From contig OZ024742.1 of assembly GCA_964016885.1 (NCBI GenBank), forward strand, positions 327,501 to 391,500: a DNA stretch of 64,000 bases, written 5' to 3'. Positions 1-11,600 of this stretch are shown in pieces. The translations under genes and the position numbers were made by a program. This DNA is from Eledone cirrhosa. Taxonomy: Eukaryota; Mollusca; Cephalopoda; Octopoda; Eledonidae. The notes under the pieces are model-generated. The model searched no databases. It had not been told where the DNA came from and saw nothing but the letters and a program-made list of their open reading frames with translations. How positions within the stretch are numbered: the stretch's first letter is position 1; each line of letters begins with the position of its first letter.

Positions 1-692
1 TCCATACCAACGCAGCCTTCTCTCGAGTAAACAACATCTGATCCCTCTTATCTCTAATTTTTTCCTTAGTTCGTTTATGCTTTGCCGTTCACGTATATTA
101 CTGTTACACATCCAGCGGAGCATGCAAGCTTCGTTCCTCTCTAGTCTGCGTATATCCTCTGCACACAATGCCCAGGTCTCACTGCCATGCAACATTGCTG
201 TTCGTATGCAGGCATCGTACAACCTGCCTTTCATTTTTAGGGAGAACCCTTTAGCAGCTAATAGTGGTATAAGCTCTCTGAACTTTTTCCAACCAGTTCT
301 GACTCTAGCTACAGTACTTTCAGAGCACCCTCCCCCACTGCTGATTTTATCGCCCAGGTAACGGAAGCTGTCCACTATTTCTATAGAACCCTCTGCGCAG
401 TTGAAAGAGCTAGTATTTTGTGGGCACTTGCTGCTACTTATTGCACCAGAACACCGGCCACATGTAAAATCTATGTTCTTAGTTAGCTTACCTGTGATCT
501 CACTACATCTTTTATGCACCCATACTTTGCATTTAGGACATAAAATGGAGTTTCTACCTACGCCTTTCCTACACACCGAGCACGACCATTTCCCAGAAGG
601 GACCGCCGCCTTGTTTTCTTTCCTACAAACTAGAACTTTGGTCTTAGCCAGGTTAATTTTAAGTCCTTTTGACTCTAGGCCGTGCTTCCATG
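1..692 (-). pseudogene. RTE-type LINE fragment, C-terminal part of ORF2 (copy A)
   Basis: Read on the minus strand this matches, base for base and without net indels, the interval about 45750-46441 of the LINE copy at 44945-46657. It covers the part after the YADD motif: the PHD-like cysteine cluster, the 'YLGD' segment and the region before the 'RWYGHV' motif. It is cut by the window edge on its 3' side and stops at a TA-rich microsatellite on its 5' side. LINE ORF2 proteins nick target DNA and reverse transcribe their own RNA; this piece lacks the endonuclease and the polymerase active site. The plus-strand ORFs seen here are antisense shadows. It belongs to the same older subfamily as the 44.9-kb copy. 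Confidence 0.9.
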
Positions 693-726
693 TTTGTATA
701 TATGTATATATATATATATATGTATG

Positions 727-757
<31 letters not shown>

Positions 758-776
758 ATATATATATATATGTATG

Positions 777-808
<32 letters not shown>

Positions 809-810
809 TA
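689..810. repeat. TA/TATG microsatellite
   Basis: Alternating TATA and TATG runs begin exactly where the LINE fragment ends. The same kind of boundary recurs at other LINE copies in the window. Confidence 0.95.
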
Positions 811-1744
811 TAGTATTAAGGATACTATTTATGGTTATGTATATACTAAAACCTATTATAGTTATATATATTTTAAACCCTAAACAGTGAAAGACAGTAA
901 TTTATTACCACCTTATTACCAGTAAGATAAATAGCTCAATGTAATAACATCAGTTGTTCTACAGAGCAGTTATATAGAAATCACATGAATCAAAGTTCTG
1001 TTCAAACCATTTATTAGTTTACAATTGTTTCTTCCAAACCGAGGTTTGAGTCTTCGGAGCAATTTTTCAATGATTGTTTACATACATGACCTCCTTTCCA
1101 ACACAAGAGACATACAGAAACATATGTATATATTGATGCACAGTGGGTTGACATCCATTATAATATTTTAGCATGGCAGTTTACATTCAAAAATTAAAAT
1201 CATATTAAAAGAAAATTAAAACAAAATTAAAGTACTATACATCCATACATATATATATATATATGTATGTATGGATGTGTGTAGACATACTGGCCTAACT
1301 ACACACACACACACAGACACACACACACTGCCAGTTATCTTTCACTTTACATCTGACAAACAAACCTTATAACAACCCCACCCCAAAGGCAGGATTATCA
1401 GCAGCAGCTTAGATTCTCATTAATTCCACTAAATTGGTGGGTTAGGTTCTAGAAAATCTATATTGAACCATGAAAGATAGAGCAATTTATTGAAAATATA
1501 ATGAGAGGGGGGGGGGGGGGGTCAGAGAGAGAGAGAGAGAGGGGGGAGAGAAGTGAGAGAGGGAGGGATATGTTGTAGAACCTAATATCTAAATTAGTAG
1601 TGCATTAACAGTGTTTTGTTTTAATGCTATACTCTATACTAACAATGAAGAGTTTAGCAAATACTGTATGTAAACAACAAAACAAGCAGGTTAACCCTTA
1701 TGTTATCACCTGAAACTGAGCCTCCATTCTACAACAACTGGTTA
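811..1744. other. AT-rich stretch without a recognised gene
   Basis: I see no coding region. It holds short simple repeats: TA/TATG near 1248-1270, CA near 1300-1330, and a G-run followed by GA repeats at about 1505-1565. Confidence 0.7.
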
Positions 1745-1990
1745 TTTTAATGTGTTTATCACTATCATCACCAGCATCATTATATTACATCCACTTTACA
1801 TACTGGCATGGGTTAGACGAGTTGTTATTGTCCATGATTGACTGGTCAGAAAAGCACATTTAGTTCATATGTTCCATATTTGGCATGACCTCTATGGTTG
1901 GCAGTCCTTTCCAATGCCAACAACTTAACAGAGTACACTGGGTGTATTTTATTGTAGCACCAACAATATCACTTTACAGAGTTAATATTC
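1745..1990 (-). repeat. Diverged SINE 3'-tail relic
   Basis: The stretch resembles, in reverse orientation, the tail shared by the SINEs and LINEs here: a CATCATC-like start, then a degraded 'acgtccac' block, 'tggcatgggtt', and a degraded 'cagtcctttccaatgcca' block. It is old and no intact head is visible. Confidence 0.5.
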
Positions 1991-2229
1991 TTATTCTGGT
2001 GGCTGTGATCAAGCTGAAATATGATCAAAGCCAGTCCAGTCATGATCATCTTTTCTTATTTTCAGTCATAGTCTATCTAGGACTACATTATTCAATGTAT
2101 CTGTCCTAATCTAATATTTATGTTACTATATTTCTAATAAAATACAGTCTATGGCCCACTCAGTACTTCATATTTATCCTTATGTCCAGTTATTCAACTG
2201 ACCATGTAATGTAAACACACTTTACTCAT

Positions 2230-2585
2230 CTAAATATTAAATACCAAACCACCTGAGGCTGCCTCTGGTTCTCTGACAGAGCTGTTTATTTAAAACAACC
2301 CCCCACTAAACTTTGTGAAGTGGTTGGTGATAGTTAAAGCAACCAGTTGTAGAAAACCTTCCAAATAAAGGATCAGAAGACTCTTCAGCTCTACCAAAGA
2401 CATGACAATCTCCCAAATGTTGGTGCCACAATAATATATATTTGGTAGAGCGTAGGATTATTTCTCAGGCCCTGGGCCCACATTGAGGTGAGAGGTTCCA
2501 CTTCAGTATTGGTCAATAACAACATGTCCAACTCTTGCTAGTAGAGAAAACAGAAGCTTTATGACAACAATGATGATGTTTATCT
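2230..2585 (+). repeat. Diverged SINE-like repeat, family also at 36690-37000
   Basis: This aligns over its whole length with 36690-37000. Shared blocks include 'ttggtgcca', a paired 'accaaagaca/tcaaagaca' segment and a 3' end of the form 'cttgctagtagagaaaacag' followed by GATGATG-like DNA. The 3' end echoes the common SINE tail. It has no coding potential and both copies are old. Confidence 0.6.
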
Positions 2586-3235
2586 AAACATTTCCCATCA
2601 CAGTTTTATATAAGTGTCTTTAAATTATGTTCCCCAACACTAAATAATAAGTTATATTACCACATCCCACCAGATACCTGTTGACTTTCATAATTCATTG
2701 AAAACAAAAACATTGCCTTTTGTCAGAAATCTATATAGTACCAAATCAATCGACCTAAAAATCATAGTAATCTATCAATCAACCAGATTTACAGCTGATA
2801 ATCTCATGAATCTCCCATCAAATGAAACTAGGACTGCTACAAAGTACATATTAGTACATATAGTGAATTTATCATATTATTCTCATAATAAACAGCTAAC
2901 AAATTGTTGATGTGAAGAAGAGAAAATATATAAGAAAATCTACAAACTGTAGGAAAAGATGGTCACACACAAATACTAATGGCTAGAATAGTAAATACTA
3001 ATTAATAGATTGTTTTAAAAAAAACTAATCATATTAATATATAAAGGTGAATAGGTGCAAATATCGGTGTGTAGTTAGAAAGTTTCCTTCACAACTAGAG
3101 TGGCACTTTGGGCAAGTGTCTTCTATTCTACTATGGGTCCAGACTGACCAATACCTTATGAATGAATCTGGCAGATGGTAACTGCACAGAAGCCCATCAT
3201 TTATTATAAATAAGAAAGTGTTTGAATAGAATATT
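2586..3235. other. No recognised feature
   Basis: AT-rich DNA. The only ORF of note (70 codons near 2700-2910) has no recognisable domain and looks like chance. Confidence 0.6.
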
Positions 3236-3500
3236 TAATGTAATGCTATCATAGTGTTGTACTATATGTAGTATCATTACTAGAGGACAGATTGTTGTGA
3301 AAGTTTGCAGTATGAGAGTAAAGACTTCATTTTTTAATGTGATGTAGTCATGGTGTTGTTTTGTACTAAATATAATGTTGTTACTACTGGACAGATTGTT
3401 GTGAAAATTTGCAATAAACTAAATAATTGAATGTGATGCAGTCATAGTGTTGTTTTACTTTTGAAAGAATGTCTTGCTAATGTGGTTTCATGTGGCATAG
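3236..3500 (-). repeat. Dispersed repeat, family also at 53340-53520 and 53875-54020
   Basis: Two to three degenerate units of roughly 110-120 bp contain 'ggacagattgttgtgaaa' and 'aatgtgatgcagtcat'. The reverse complements of these blocks occur at 53.4 and 53.9 kb, as does the 'gtcttgctaatgtggttt' end block (reverse of 53343-53368). No coding potential is seen. Confidence 0.7.
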
Positions 3501-3769
3501 CATCTTTAAGAGTTAATAAACTTGTGCAAGGTCAGATAACTGTAATTAGTCAAATATAACTGACACTTCAGGTAAATTATTTCAGAACTCTGAATTAGAA
3601 GAAATTTCTAGAATCTATTTGATTGTTTATTTCTTTGGCAGATTCTTATGAAGCTTAACTTGAACCATCTTATGACTTAGATATGACAATTCTGAGTCTT
3701 AACATATTCACACCGATTGAAGAGTGTCAACAGCTTTGGACAGCAATTAAACTAAAGAAGTACCAGGCA
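3501..3769. other. No gene; degenerate local duplication
   Basis: A block around 3583-3625 ('tctagaatctatttgat') recurs in altered form near 4200 and 5040. Nothing else is recognised. Confidence 0.5.
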
Positions 3770-4010
3770 GTGAATTGGTAGAATCATTAGAATGTCAAAT
3801 AGAATGTTTTGTGATATTCATTTTAGCTTTCTGTTCAAATCTCACCAAGATCAACTTTGCCTTTCATCCATTTGAGGTTGATAAAAAAGTACCAGTCAAG
3901 TACTGAGGTCAATTCTTCCTCTATATCTCTTTCTCTTTTCCTCTCTCTCACTTCCTATTCTTCTCTGGAAGAAATCTACTCTATTCGACCTGGAGAGGAG
4001 ATGGGCTCCA
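3770..4010 (+). repeat. tRNA-headed SINE relic (B-box type)
   Basis: A degraded A-box-like start ('ggtagaatcattagaatg') is followed by the B-box region 'ctgttcaaatctcacc', then 'gatcaactttgcctttcatcc' and a 'gttgataaa..agtaccag' body. This order matches the classic cephalopod tRNA-derived SINE as I know it, and it matches the 37955-38170 copy in this window. Confidence 0.7.
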
Positions 4011-4615
4011 CCAGGTTTAAACGATGACCTAGACACGCTGTAGGTCAATATGACACCCTTACAACTCCCTCAGGAGTTACGAGACCATACATGCATGCTT
4101 CCAAAATACAGTGAAATCAAGTTGTATTCATTTTAGCCACTAATAAACCCAAACAAATATAGTCACTGCTACCAGGAAAATATGACACTAATCAGAGAAC
4201 ACTTTCTAGAATCTACTGGTTTGCAAAAATTGTAATTGAATCAATGTTTTAGAAGTACCTGAAAATTGTTAGCATCTTTTGGGAACAATTTATCCCAAAT
4301 ATAGGGAATTCCTGTAATATTGCTATCATGTATTGTTATTGTTTACTCTGTGTGTGTGTGTGTGTGTGAGTGTGACCACTCATTGTTTAAAAGATAGTCC
4401 ACCTCGTGGCCCCAGCAGACAGGATGGAGAAGACTCTCAGAGGATGGTAAGGAACACTGGAACAGCAACTCCTCTTCACTTGAGGGTAGCTAACCTCACC
4501 ACAATAGTAGTGAGTAGGAATGTGGTCCAGAGTGGCCACAAGCACCAAACATCTGCCACAGGTCTATCACAAACCTATCAGAGAGTGGCTGATACTTAGA
4601 CATTACCCATTTTGG
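4011..4615. other. No recognised gene; GT microsatellite near 4349-4372
   Basis: I find no domain in the 88-codon ORF that runs through the GT repeat. The rest is unremarkable. Confidence 0.6.
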
Positions 4616-4710
4616 CCTGGCCTGGCAAATAGTAAGACCTGGCCTGGCAAATAGTAAAGCCTGGCCTGGCAAATAGTAAAGCCTGGCCTGGCAAATAGTA
4701 CGGCCTGGAA
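4616..4710. repeat. 22-bp tandem repeat, about four copies
   Basis: 'cctggcctggcaaatagtaa' recurs with a 22-bp period starting at 4616, 4638, 4660 and 4682, with a partial copy at 4704. Confidence 0.95.
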
Positions 4711-5492
4711 GCCAAACACACCAGATTACTGCTGGAAAAGTTGATTATATTTATTTTAGGTACTAACAAACCCAGGTAAGGCCAAGTAATGCTATAAGTA
4801 AAATACATTATTTCTTAAATTTGAAATGTGAGCATCCCAAAGCAGAAATAACTGAAATAACAGTAGATCACAATAACTAATAGTTGAGAAAATCAGGTAA
4901 AATATCCCGAGAGACGCTCACATTTCAAATTTAAAATATACCCAATGCTTTCTGAGTCAAAATTTTTGTTACCAATTATCATATTTAATTAATTATTATA
5001 TTTAATTATTTCAGAATCCTGAATTGGAAGAGATATTTCTAGAATCTATTTTAAAAAGTTACAAATAAAGATGAAGAAAAAAAAAAGAAACAAACAACAA
5101 TAACAACAATAAACATTAAATAATTACCAATTGATAAGTAATTAACAGAGATAATAAACAAAGACTTACTTGCAGCTTATGTAATTAAAAAAAACAAACT
5201 ATTTGGTCAGAAATGGTTCATTGAAATATGAAGTGAGACACCTGGGTAGACAAGGTTCGGTGAGAGTAGACGTTACTTCCAAATGTTAAGGTATTACTAC
5301 AGCTCTCAGAATACATAGAGAGCAGTGTAGTGTGCAGTAGTAGGGTGCCTCCAAAGATTCTCTTAGATACACAGATAAATAGATTTATAAGGAGTGCGCT
5401 ATTCTCTCCAGTTCTGCCACAGATTCAAGAATCTAGGTGTGAGAAAAATATATAATAATATTAAATAATAATAACAACAATAATAATAATAA
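4711..5492. other. AT-rich stretch without a recognised gene
   Basis: It contains degenerate copies of blocks also seen at 3583-4215, an A-rich region near 5070-5100 and an AAT/ATA-rich stretch near 5450-5495. No coding region is recognised. Confidence 0.6.
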
Positions 5493-5795
5493 TTATTTCT
5501 ACTTTTGGCACAAGGCCAGCAATTACCCAGTACATTACTGGTACTTTATTTTATCGACCCCGTAAGGATGAAAGGCAAAGTTGACTAATAATGGTTTCCG
5601 ATATAGACACAAGGCCAACAATCTTTAGGGGAGGGGAGAGTTGATTAAATCGACCCCAGTGTGTTACTGGTACTTTATTTTATCGACCCCATAAGCCTGA
5701 AAACCAAAGCTAACCTTGGCGAGATTTGAACTGAAAACGTAAAGGGACATAACTATGCTGCAAGTTGTCTAACGCTCTACCAACACTACTGCCCT
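5493..5795 (-). repeat. Two adjacent tRNA-headed SINE copies
   Basis: On the minus strand a full-length-like copy (about 5795-5595) reads from an A-box-like head through the B-box (reverse of 'gatttgaact' at 5722-5731) into the body 'ggggtcgataaaataaag'. It abuts a headless copy at 5493-5588 with the same body block. The two may be tandem or one inserted beside the other. Confidence 0.8.
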
Positions 5796-5835
5796 TAATA
5801 GTGATGTAGTTTCTACTTTAGGAACAAGAACAGCA

Positions 5836-6370
5836 CACACACACACACACACTACAGGCACACACACACACACACACACACTACATACAGACACACACAC
5901 ACCTACATACAGACAGAGACACACATCTACATACACACACATGCACACATCTACATACACACACACTTCTACATACAGACACACACACACTTCTACATAC
6001 AGACACACACACACTTCACACATCTACTTACACACACCCACTTCTACATACACACACACTTCTACAGACACACACACACTTCTACAGACACACACACACT
6101 TCTACAGACACACACACACTTCTACAGACACACACACATACACTTCTACAGACACACACACATACACTTCTACAGACATACACACACTTCTACAGACACA
6201 CACACTTCTACAGACATACACACACACTTCTACAGACATACACACATACTTCTACATAGACATGTACACACACTTCTACATAGACATGTACACACACTTC
6301 TACATACATAGACACACTTCTACATACATAGACACACTTCTACATACATAGACACACTTCTACATACATA

Positions 6371-6407
<37 letters not shown>

Positions 6408-6420
6408 TTCTACATATATA
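5836..6420. repeat. CA-rich minisatellite with 'cttctacatacaga' motif
   Basis: Runs of CACACA alternate with 'cttctaca(t/g)aca' at a variable spacing of about 20 bp. ORFs of His/Thr type on either strand are products of the simple repeat. Confidence 0.95.
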
Positions 6421-6445
6421 TCACCACCCTCCCCACCTGTTCATT

Positions 6446-6571
6446 ACACACCCTCACCACCACTACACAATATATCACCACCCTCACCACCACTACACAA
6501 TATATCACCACCCTCACCACCACTACACAATATATCACCACCCTCACTACCCACTACACAATAGATCAATT
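6446..6571. repeat. 30-bp tandem repeat, four copies
   Basis: Units beginning 'ccctcaccaccactacac' recur at 6451, 6481, 6511 and, diverged, 6541. Confidence 0.95.
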
Positions 6572-6624
6572 TAGTGTGACCCACTAAATAGCAATACTGC
6601 TAAAGATCAGACAATAAAACAAGA

Positions 6625-7812
6625 ATCAAAAGTAAAATTGAACTCAGAGAGATTTGAACTCAGAATGTACAGATCTAGAACAGAAGGATCAAAGATAAAG
6701 TTGATCTAAGCAAGATTTGAACTCAGAATGTATAGATCTTGAACAGAAGGATCAAAGATAAAGTTGATCTAAGTAAGATTTGAACTGAGAATGTACAGAT
6801 TTAGAACAGAAGGATCAAAGATAAAGTTGATCTAAGCAAGATTTGAACTGAGAATGTACAGATTTAGAACAGAAGGATCAAAGATAAAGTTGATCTAAGC
6901 AAGATTTGAACTCAGAATGTACAGATCTAGAACAGAAGGATCAAAGATAAAGTTGATCTAAGCAAGATTTGAACCGAGAATGTACAGATTTAGAACAGAA
7001 GGATCAAAGATAAAGTTGATCTAAGCAAGATTTGAACTCAGAATGTACAGATCTAGAACAGAAGGATCAAAGATAAAGTTGATCTAAGTAAGATTTGAAC
7101 TGAGAATGTACAGATCTAGAACAGAAGGATCAAAGATAAAGTTGATCTAAGCAAGATTTGAACTCAGAATGTACAGATCTAGAACAGAAGGATCAAAGAT
7201 AAAGTTGATCTAAGCAAGATTTGAACCGAGAATGTACAGATTTAGAACAGAAGGATCAAAGATAAAGTTGATCTAAGCAAGATTTGAACTCAGAATGTAC
7301 AGATCTAGAACAGAAGGATCAAAGATAAAGTTGATCTAAGTAAGATTTGAACTGAGAATGTACAGATCTAGAACAGAAGGATCAAAGATAAAGTTGATCT
7401 AAGCAAGATTTGAACTCAGAATGTACAGATCTAGAACAGAAGGATCAAAGATAAAGTTGAACTAAGCAAGATTTGAACTGAGAATGTACAGATTTAGAAC
7501 AGAAGGATCAAAGATAAAATTGATCTAAGCAAGATTTGAACTGAGAATGTACAGATTTAGAACAGAAGGATCAAAGATAAAATTGATCTAAGCAAGATTT
7601 GAACTGAGAATGTACAGATTTAGAACAGAAGGATCAAAGATAAAGTTGATCTAAGCAAGATTTGAACTGAGAATGTACAGATTTAGAACAGAAGGATCAA
7701 AGATAAAATTGATCTAAGCAAGATTTGAACTCAGAATGTACAGATCTAGAACAGAAGGATCAAAGATAAAGTTGATCTAAGCAAGATTTGAACTCAGAAT
7801 GTACAGATCTAG
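6625..7812 (-). repeat. 63-bp satellite derived from a SINE B-box segment, about 19 copies
   Basis: The motif 'gatttgaact' recurs every 63 bp (6651, 6714, 6777 and onward). On the minus strand each unit reads 'agttcaaatc', a pol III B-box-like motif, then 'agatcaactttatctttgat'. This follows the same order as the SINE copies at 3833-3880 and 37995-38060 (ttcaaatc, then gatcaacttt, then a ctttcatcc-like block). The array therefore looks like a tandemly amplified SINE interior. Units differ mainly at two sites (ctcag/ctgag and gatct/gattt) and these variants alternate in blocks. Confidence 0.9.
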
Positions 7813-8210
7813 AAGAAATACGTCCAACTATTTTGTCCAATGTCTGACCCTCTAATTTCTCATAGAGGCATGCTGCCAGAAATTTCACGACAGAGAGTTT
7901 GTTTTCATCAGCCCTGGAAGGATAAAAGATTTATAGTTGACCTTTGTAGGATTTGAACTCAGAATGTAGAGAGACAAGACATATACCACAAGCTGTTGTG
8001 TATGGCACTGATAATTCTAACAATCCACCATCTTTTCCTGGGATAACATATAAGAATTGTTTCTACATTTTGTACAAGGCCAACAATTTGAAGGGTGGGG
8101 AGGGAAAATCAATTGATCCCAGTGTATTACTGGTACTTTATTTTACCAACTCAGTATGACACAAAGCATGTCGTCCGACACTCTACCGATTCTACTGCTA
8201 ATCCAACGCC
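7813..8210 (-). repeat. SINE fragments (B-box head and body pieces)
   Basis: The reverse strand of 7915-7965 holds a B-box-like 'gatttgaact' context like the neighbouring array. 8045-8210 holds the SINE body 'gtattactggtactttatttt' and a degraded head 'ctctaccgattctactgc'. These may be the parent or remains of the SINE that seeded the 63-bp array. Confidence 0.7.
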
Positions 8211-8530
8211 CGTATGTTAATAACAATGTTGTCTACATTATTGTATTTACTAGCAACAGTGGGGAGAATTGTTTATAAACAAACTGTAGTAGGGGTTGTT
8301 ATTTTCAGTTTTTCCTGGCATTGTTTATCTTGGCATACAAAACAGTGGCAATTAACACCACATGTTGAACATTGTTGCCACCACCATTGCCACCTCCTCC
8401 ACCACTAACACCATTGCTATCACCATCACAACCAATGCCACCTCCGTCACCAACATCAATACTGTCACCACCACCACTTGTAACACAACTGCTACTTAAC
8501 TATCACACCTCACAGACATTGGATTTCTTA
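8211..8530. other. No gene; CCA/CAT-rich simple sequence at about 8378-8500
   Basis: The CAC/CAT-rich run encodes only a low-complexity Pro/Ser ORF. Nothing else is recognised. Confidence 0.7.
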
Positions 8531-8625
8531 ATGAATAGAAATATTACCAAAACAATGGGAACGGTTCTGTGCATGAGGAGAATATTGCTGAGAGAGGAAG
8601 ACAAAGAACTGGAGTGGATGATGGG
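8531..8625 (+). pseudogene. LINE-like coding remnant leading into the satellite
   Basis: The plus-strand ORF starting in the CCA-rich run reads through here into the first satellite unit without a stop until 8692. It has a charged 'LLREEDKELEW' stretch directly before 'GIEQVMDV', which in LINE proteins normally precedes the RWxGHVxR motif. It looks like the non-amplified edge of the LINE fragment that seeded the array. The match is from general knowledge of LINE C-termini, so confidence is moderate. Confidence 0.45.
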
Positions 8626-11600
8626 AATAGAACAAGTGATGGATGTTGGGGTGAGAGATGGAATGAGATGGTTGGGTCATGTGCTGAGGTAAGATGACAG
8701 TGACTGGGTGAGAGAAATAGAGCAAGTGATGGATGTTGTGATGAGTGATGGAATGAGATGGTTGGGTCATGTGCTGAGGTAAGATGACAGTGACTGGGTG
8801 AGAGAAATAGAGCAAGTGATGGATGTTGTGATGAGAGATGGAATGGGGTGGTTCGGGTCATGTGCTGAGGTAAGATGACAGTGACTGGGTGAGAGAAATA
8901 GAGCAAGTGATGGATGTTGTGATGAGTGATTGAATGAGATGGTTGGGTCATGTGCTGAGGTAAGATGACAGTGACTGGGTGAGAGAAATAGAGCAAGTGA
9001 TGGATGTTGTGATGAGAGATGGAATGGATGGTTTAGGTCATGTGCTGAGGTAAGATGACAGTGACTGGGTGAGAGAAATAGAGCAAGTGATGGATGTTAT
9101 GATGATAGATATAATGAGATGGTTGGGTCATGTGCTGAGGTAAGATGACAGTGACTGGGTGAGAGAAATAGAGCAAGTGATGGATGTTGTGATGAGAGAT
9201 GGAATGAGATGGTTGGGTCATGTGCTGAGGTAAGATGACAGTGACTGGGTGAGAGAAATAGAACAAGTGATGGATGTTGTGATGATAGATATAATGAGAT
9301 GGTTGGGTCATGTGCTGAGGTAAGATGACAGTGACTAGGTGAGAGAAATAGAGCAAGTGATGGATGTTGTGATGAGTGATGGAATGAGATGGTTGGGTCA
9401 TGTGCTGAGGTAAGATGACAGTGACTGGGTGAGAGAAATAGAACAAGTGATGGATGTTGTGATGATAGATATAATGAGATGGTTGGGTCATGTGCTGAGG
9501 TAAGATGACAGTGACTGGGTGAGAGAAATAGAGCAAGTGATGGATGTTATGATGAGAGATGGAATGAGATGGTTGGGTCATGTGCTGGGGTAAGATGACA
9601 GTGACTGGGTGAGAGAAATAGAACAAGTGATGGATGTTGTGATGAGTGATGGAATGAGATGGTTGGGTCATGTGCTGAGGTAAGATGACAGTGACTGGGT
9701 GAGAGAAATAGAACAAGTGATGGATGTTATGATGATAGATATAATGAGATGGTTTTGTCATGTGCTGAGGTAAGATGACAGTGACTGGGTGAGAGAAATA
9801 GAACAAGTGATGGATGTTATGATGATAGATATAATGATATGGTTGGGTCATGTGCTGAGGTAAGATGACAGTGACTGGGTGAGAGAAATAGAGCAAGTGA
9901 TGGATGTTGTGATGATAGATATAATGAGATGGTTGGGTCATGTGCTGAGGTAAGATGACAATGACTGGGTGAGAGAAATAGAACAAGTGATGGATGTTGT
10001 GATGAGTGATGGAATGAGATGGTTGGGTCATGTGATGAGGTAAGATGACAGTGACTGGGTGAGAGATATAGAGCAAGTGATGGATGTTGTGATGAGTGAT
10101 GGAATGAGATGGTTGGGTCATGTGCTGAGGTAAGATGACAGTGACTGGGTGAGAGAAATAGAGCAAGTGATGGATTTTATGATGAGTGATGGAATGAGAT
10201 GGTTGGGTCATGTGATGAGGTAAGATGACAGTGACTGGGTGAGAGATATAGAGCAAGTGATGGATGTTGTGATGAGTGATGGAATGAGATGGTTGGGTCA
10301 TGTGATGAGGTAAGATGACAGTGACTGGGTGAGAGAAATAGAGCAAGTGATGGATTTTATGATGAGTGATGGAATGAGATGGTTGGGTCATGTGCTGAGG
10401 TAAGATGACAGTGACTGGGTGAGAGAAAGAGAGCAAGTGATGGATGTTGTGATGAGAGATGGAATGAGATGGTTGGGTCATGTGCTGAGGTAAGATGACA
10501 GTGACTGGGTGAGAGAAATAGAGCAAGTGATGGATGTTGTGATGAGAGATGGAATGAGATGACTGGGTCATGTGCTGAGGTAAGATGACAGTGACTGGGT
10601 GAGAGATATAGAGCAGGTGATGGATGTTGTAATGAGAGATGGAATGAGATGGTTGGGTCATGTGCTGAGGTAAGATGACAGTGACTGGGTGAGAGAAATA
10701 GAGCAAGTGATGGATGTTGTGATGAGTGATGGAATGGGGTGGTTGGGTCATGTGCTGAGGTAAGATGACAGTGACTGGGTGAGAGAAATAGAGCAAGTGA
10801 TGGATGTTGTGATGAGTGATTGAATGAGATGGTTGGGTCATGTGCTGAGGTAAGATGACAGTGACTGGGTGAGAGAAATAGAGCAAGTGATGGATGTTGT
10901 GATGATAGATATAATGAGATGGTTGGGTCATGTGCTGAGGTAAGATGACAGTGACTAGGTGAGAGAAATAGAGCAAGTGATGGATGTTGTGATGAGTGAT
11001 GGAATGAGATGGTTGGGTCATGTGCTGAGGTAAGATGACAGTGACTGGGTGAGAGAAATAGAGCAAGTGATGGATGTTGTGATGATAGATATAATGAGAT
11101 GGTTGGGTCATGTGCTGAGGTAAGATGACAGTGACTGGGTGAGAGATATAGAGCAAGTGATGGATGTTGTGATGAGTGATGGAATGAGATGGTTGGGTCA
11201 TGTGCTGAGGTACGATGACAGTGACTGGGTGAGAGAAATAAATCAAGTGATGGATGTTGTGATGAGTGATGGAATGAGATGGTTGGGTCATGTGCTGAGG
11301 TAAGATGACAGTGACTGGGTGAGAGAAATAGAACAAGTGATGGATGTTGTGATGATAGATATAATGAGATGGTTGGGTCATGTGCTGAGGTAAGATGACA
11401 GTGACTGGGTGAGAGAAATAGAGCAAGTGAATGATGTTATGATGAGAGATGGAATGAGATGGCTGGGTCATGTGCTGAGGTAAGATGACAGTGACTGGGT
11501 GAGAGAAATAGAACAAGTGATGGATGTTATTATGATAGATATAATGAGATGGTTTTGTCATGTGCTGAGGTAAGATGACAGTGACTGGGTGAGAGAAATA

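Noticed and set aside
5836..6420. His/Thr and Cys/Val ORFs in CA/TG repeats (also 58120-58600 and 59177-60152)
   Set aside because: They occur in several frames on both strands of simple repeats and have no non-repeat sequence of note.
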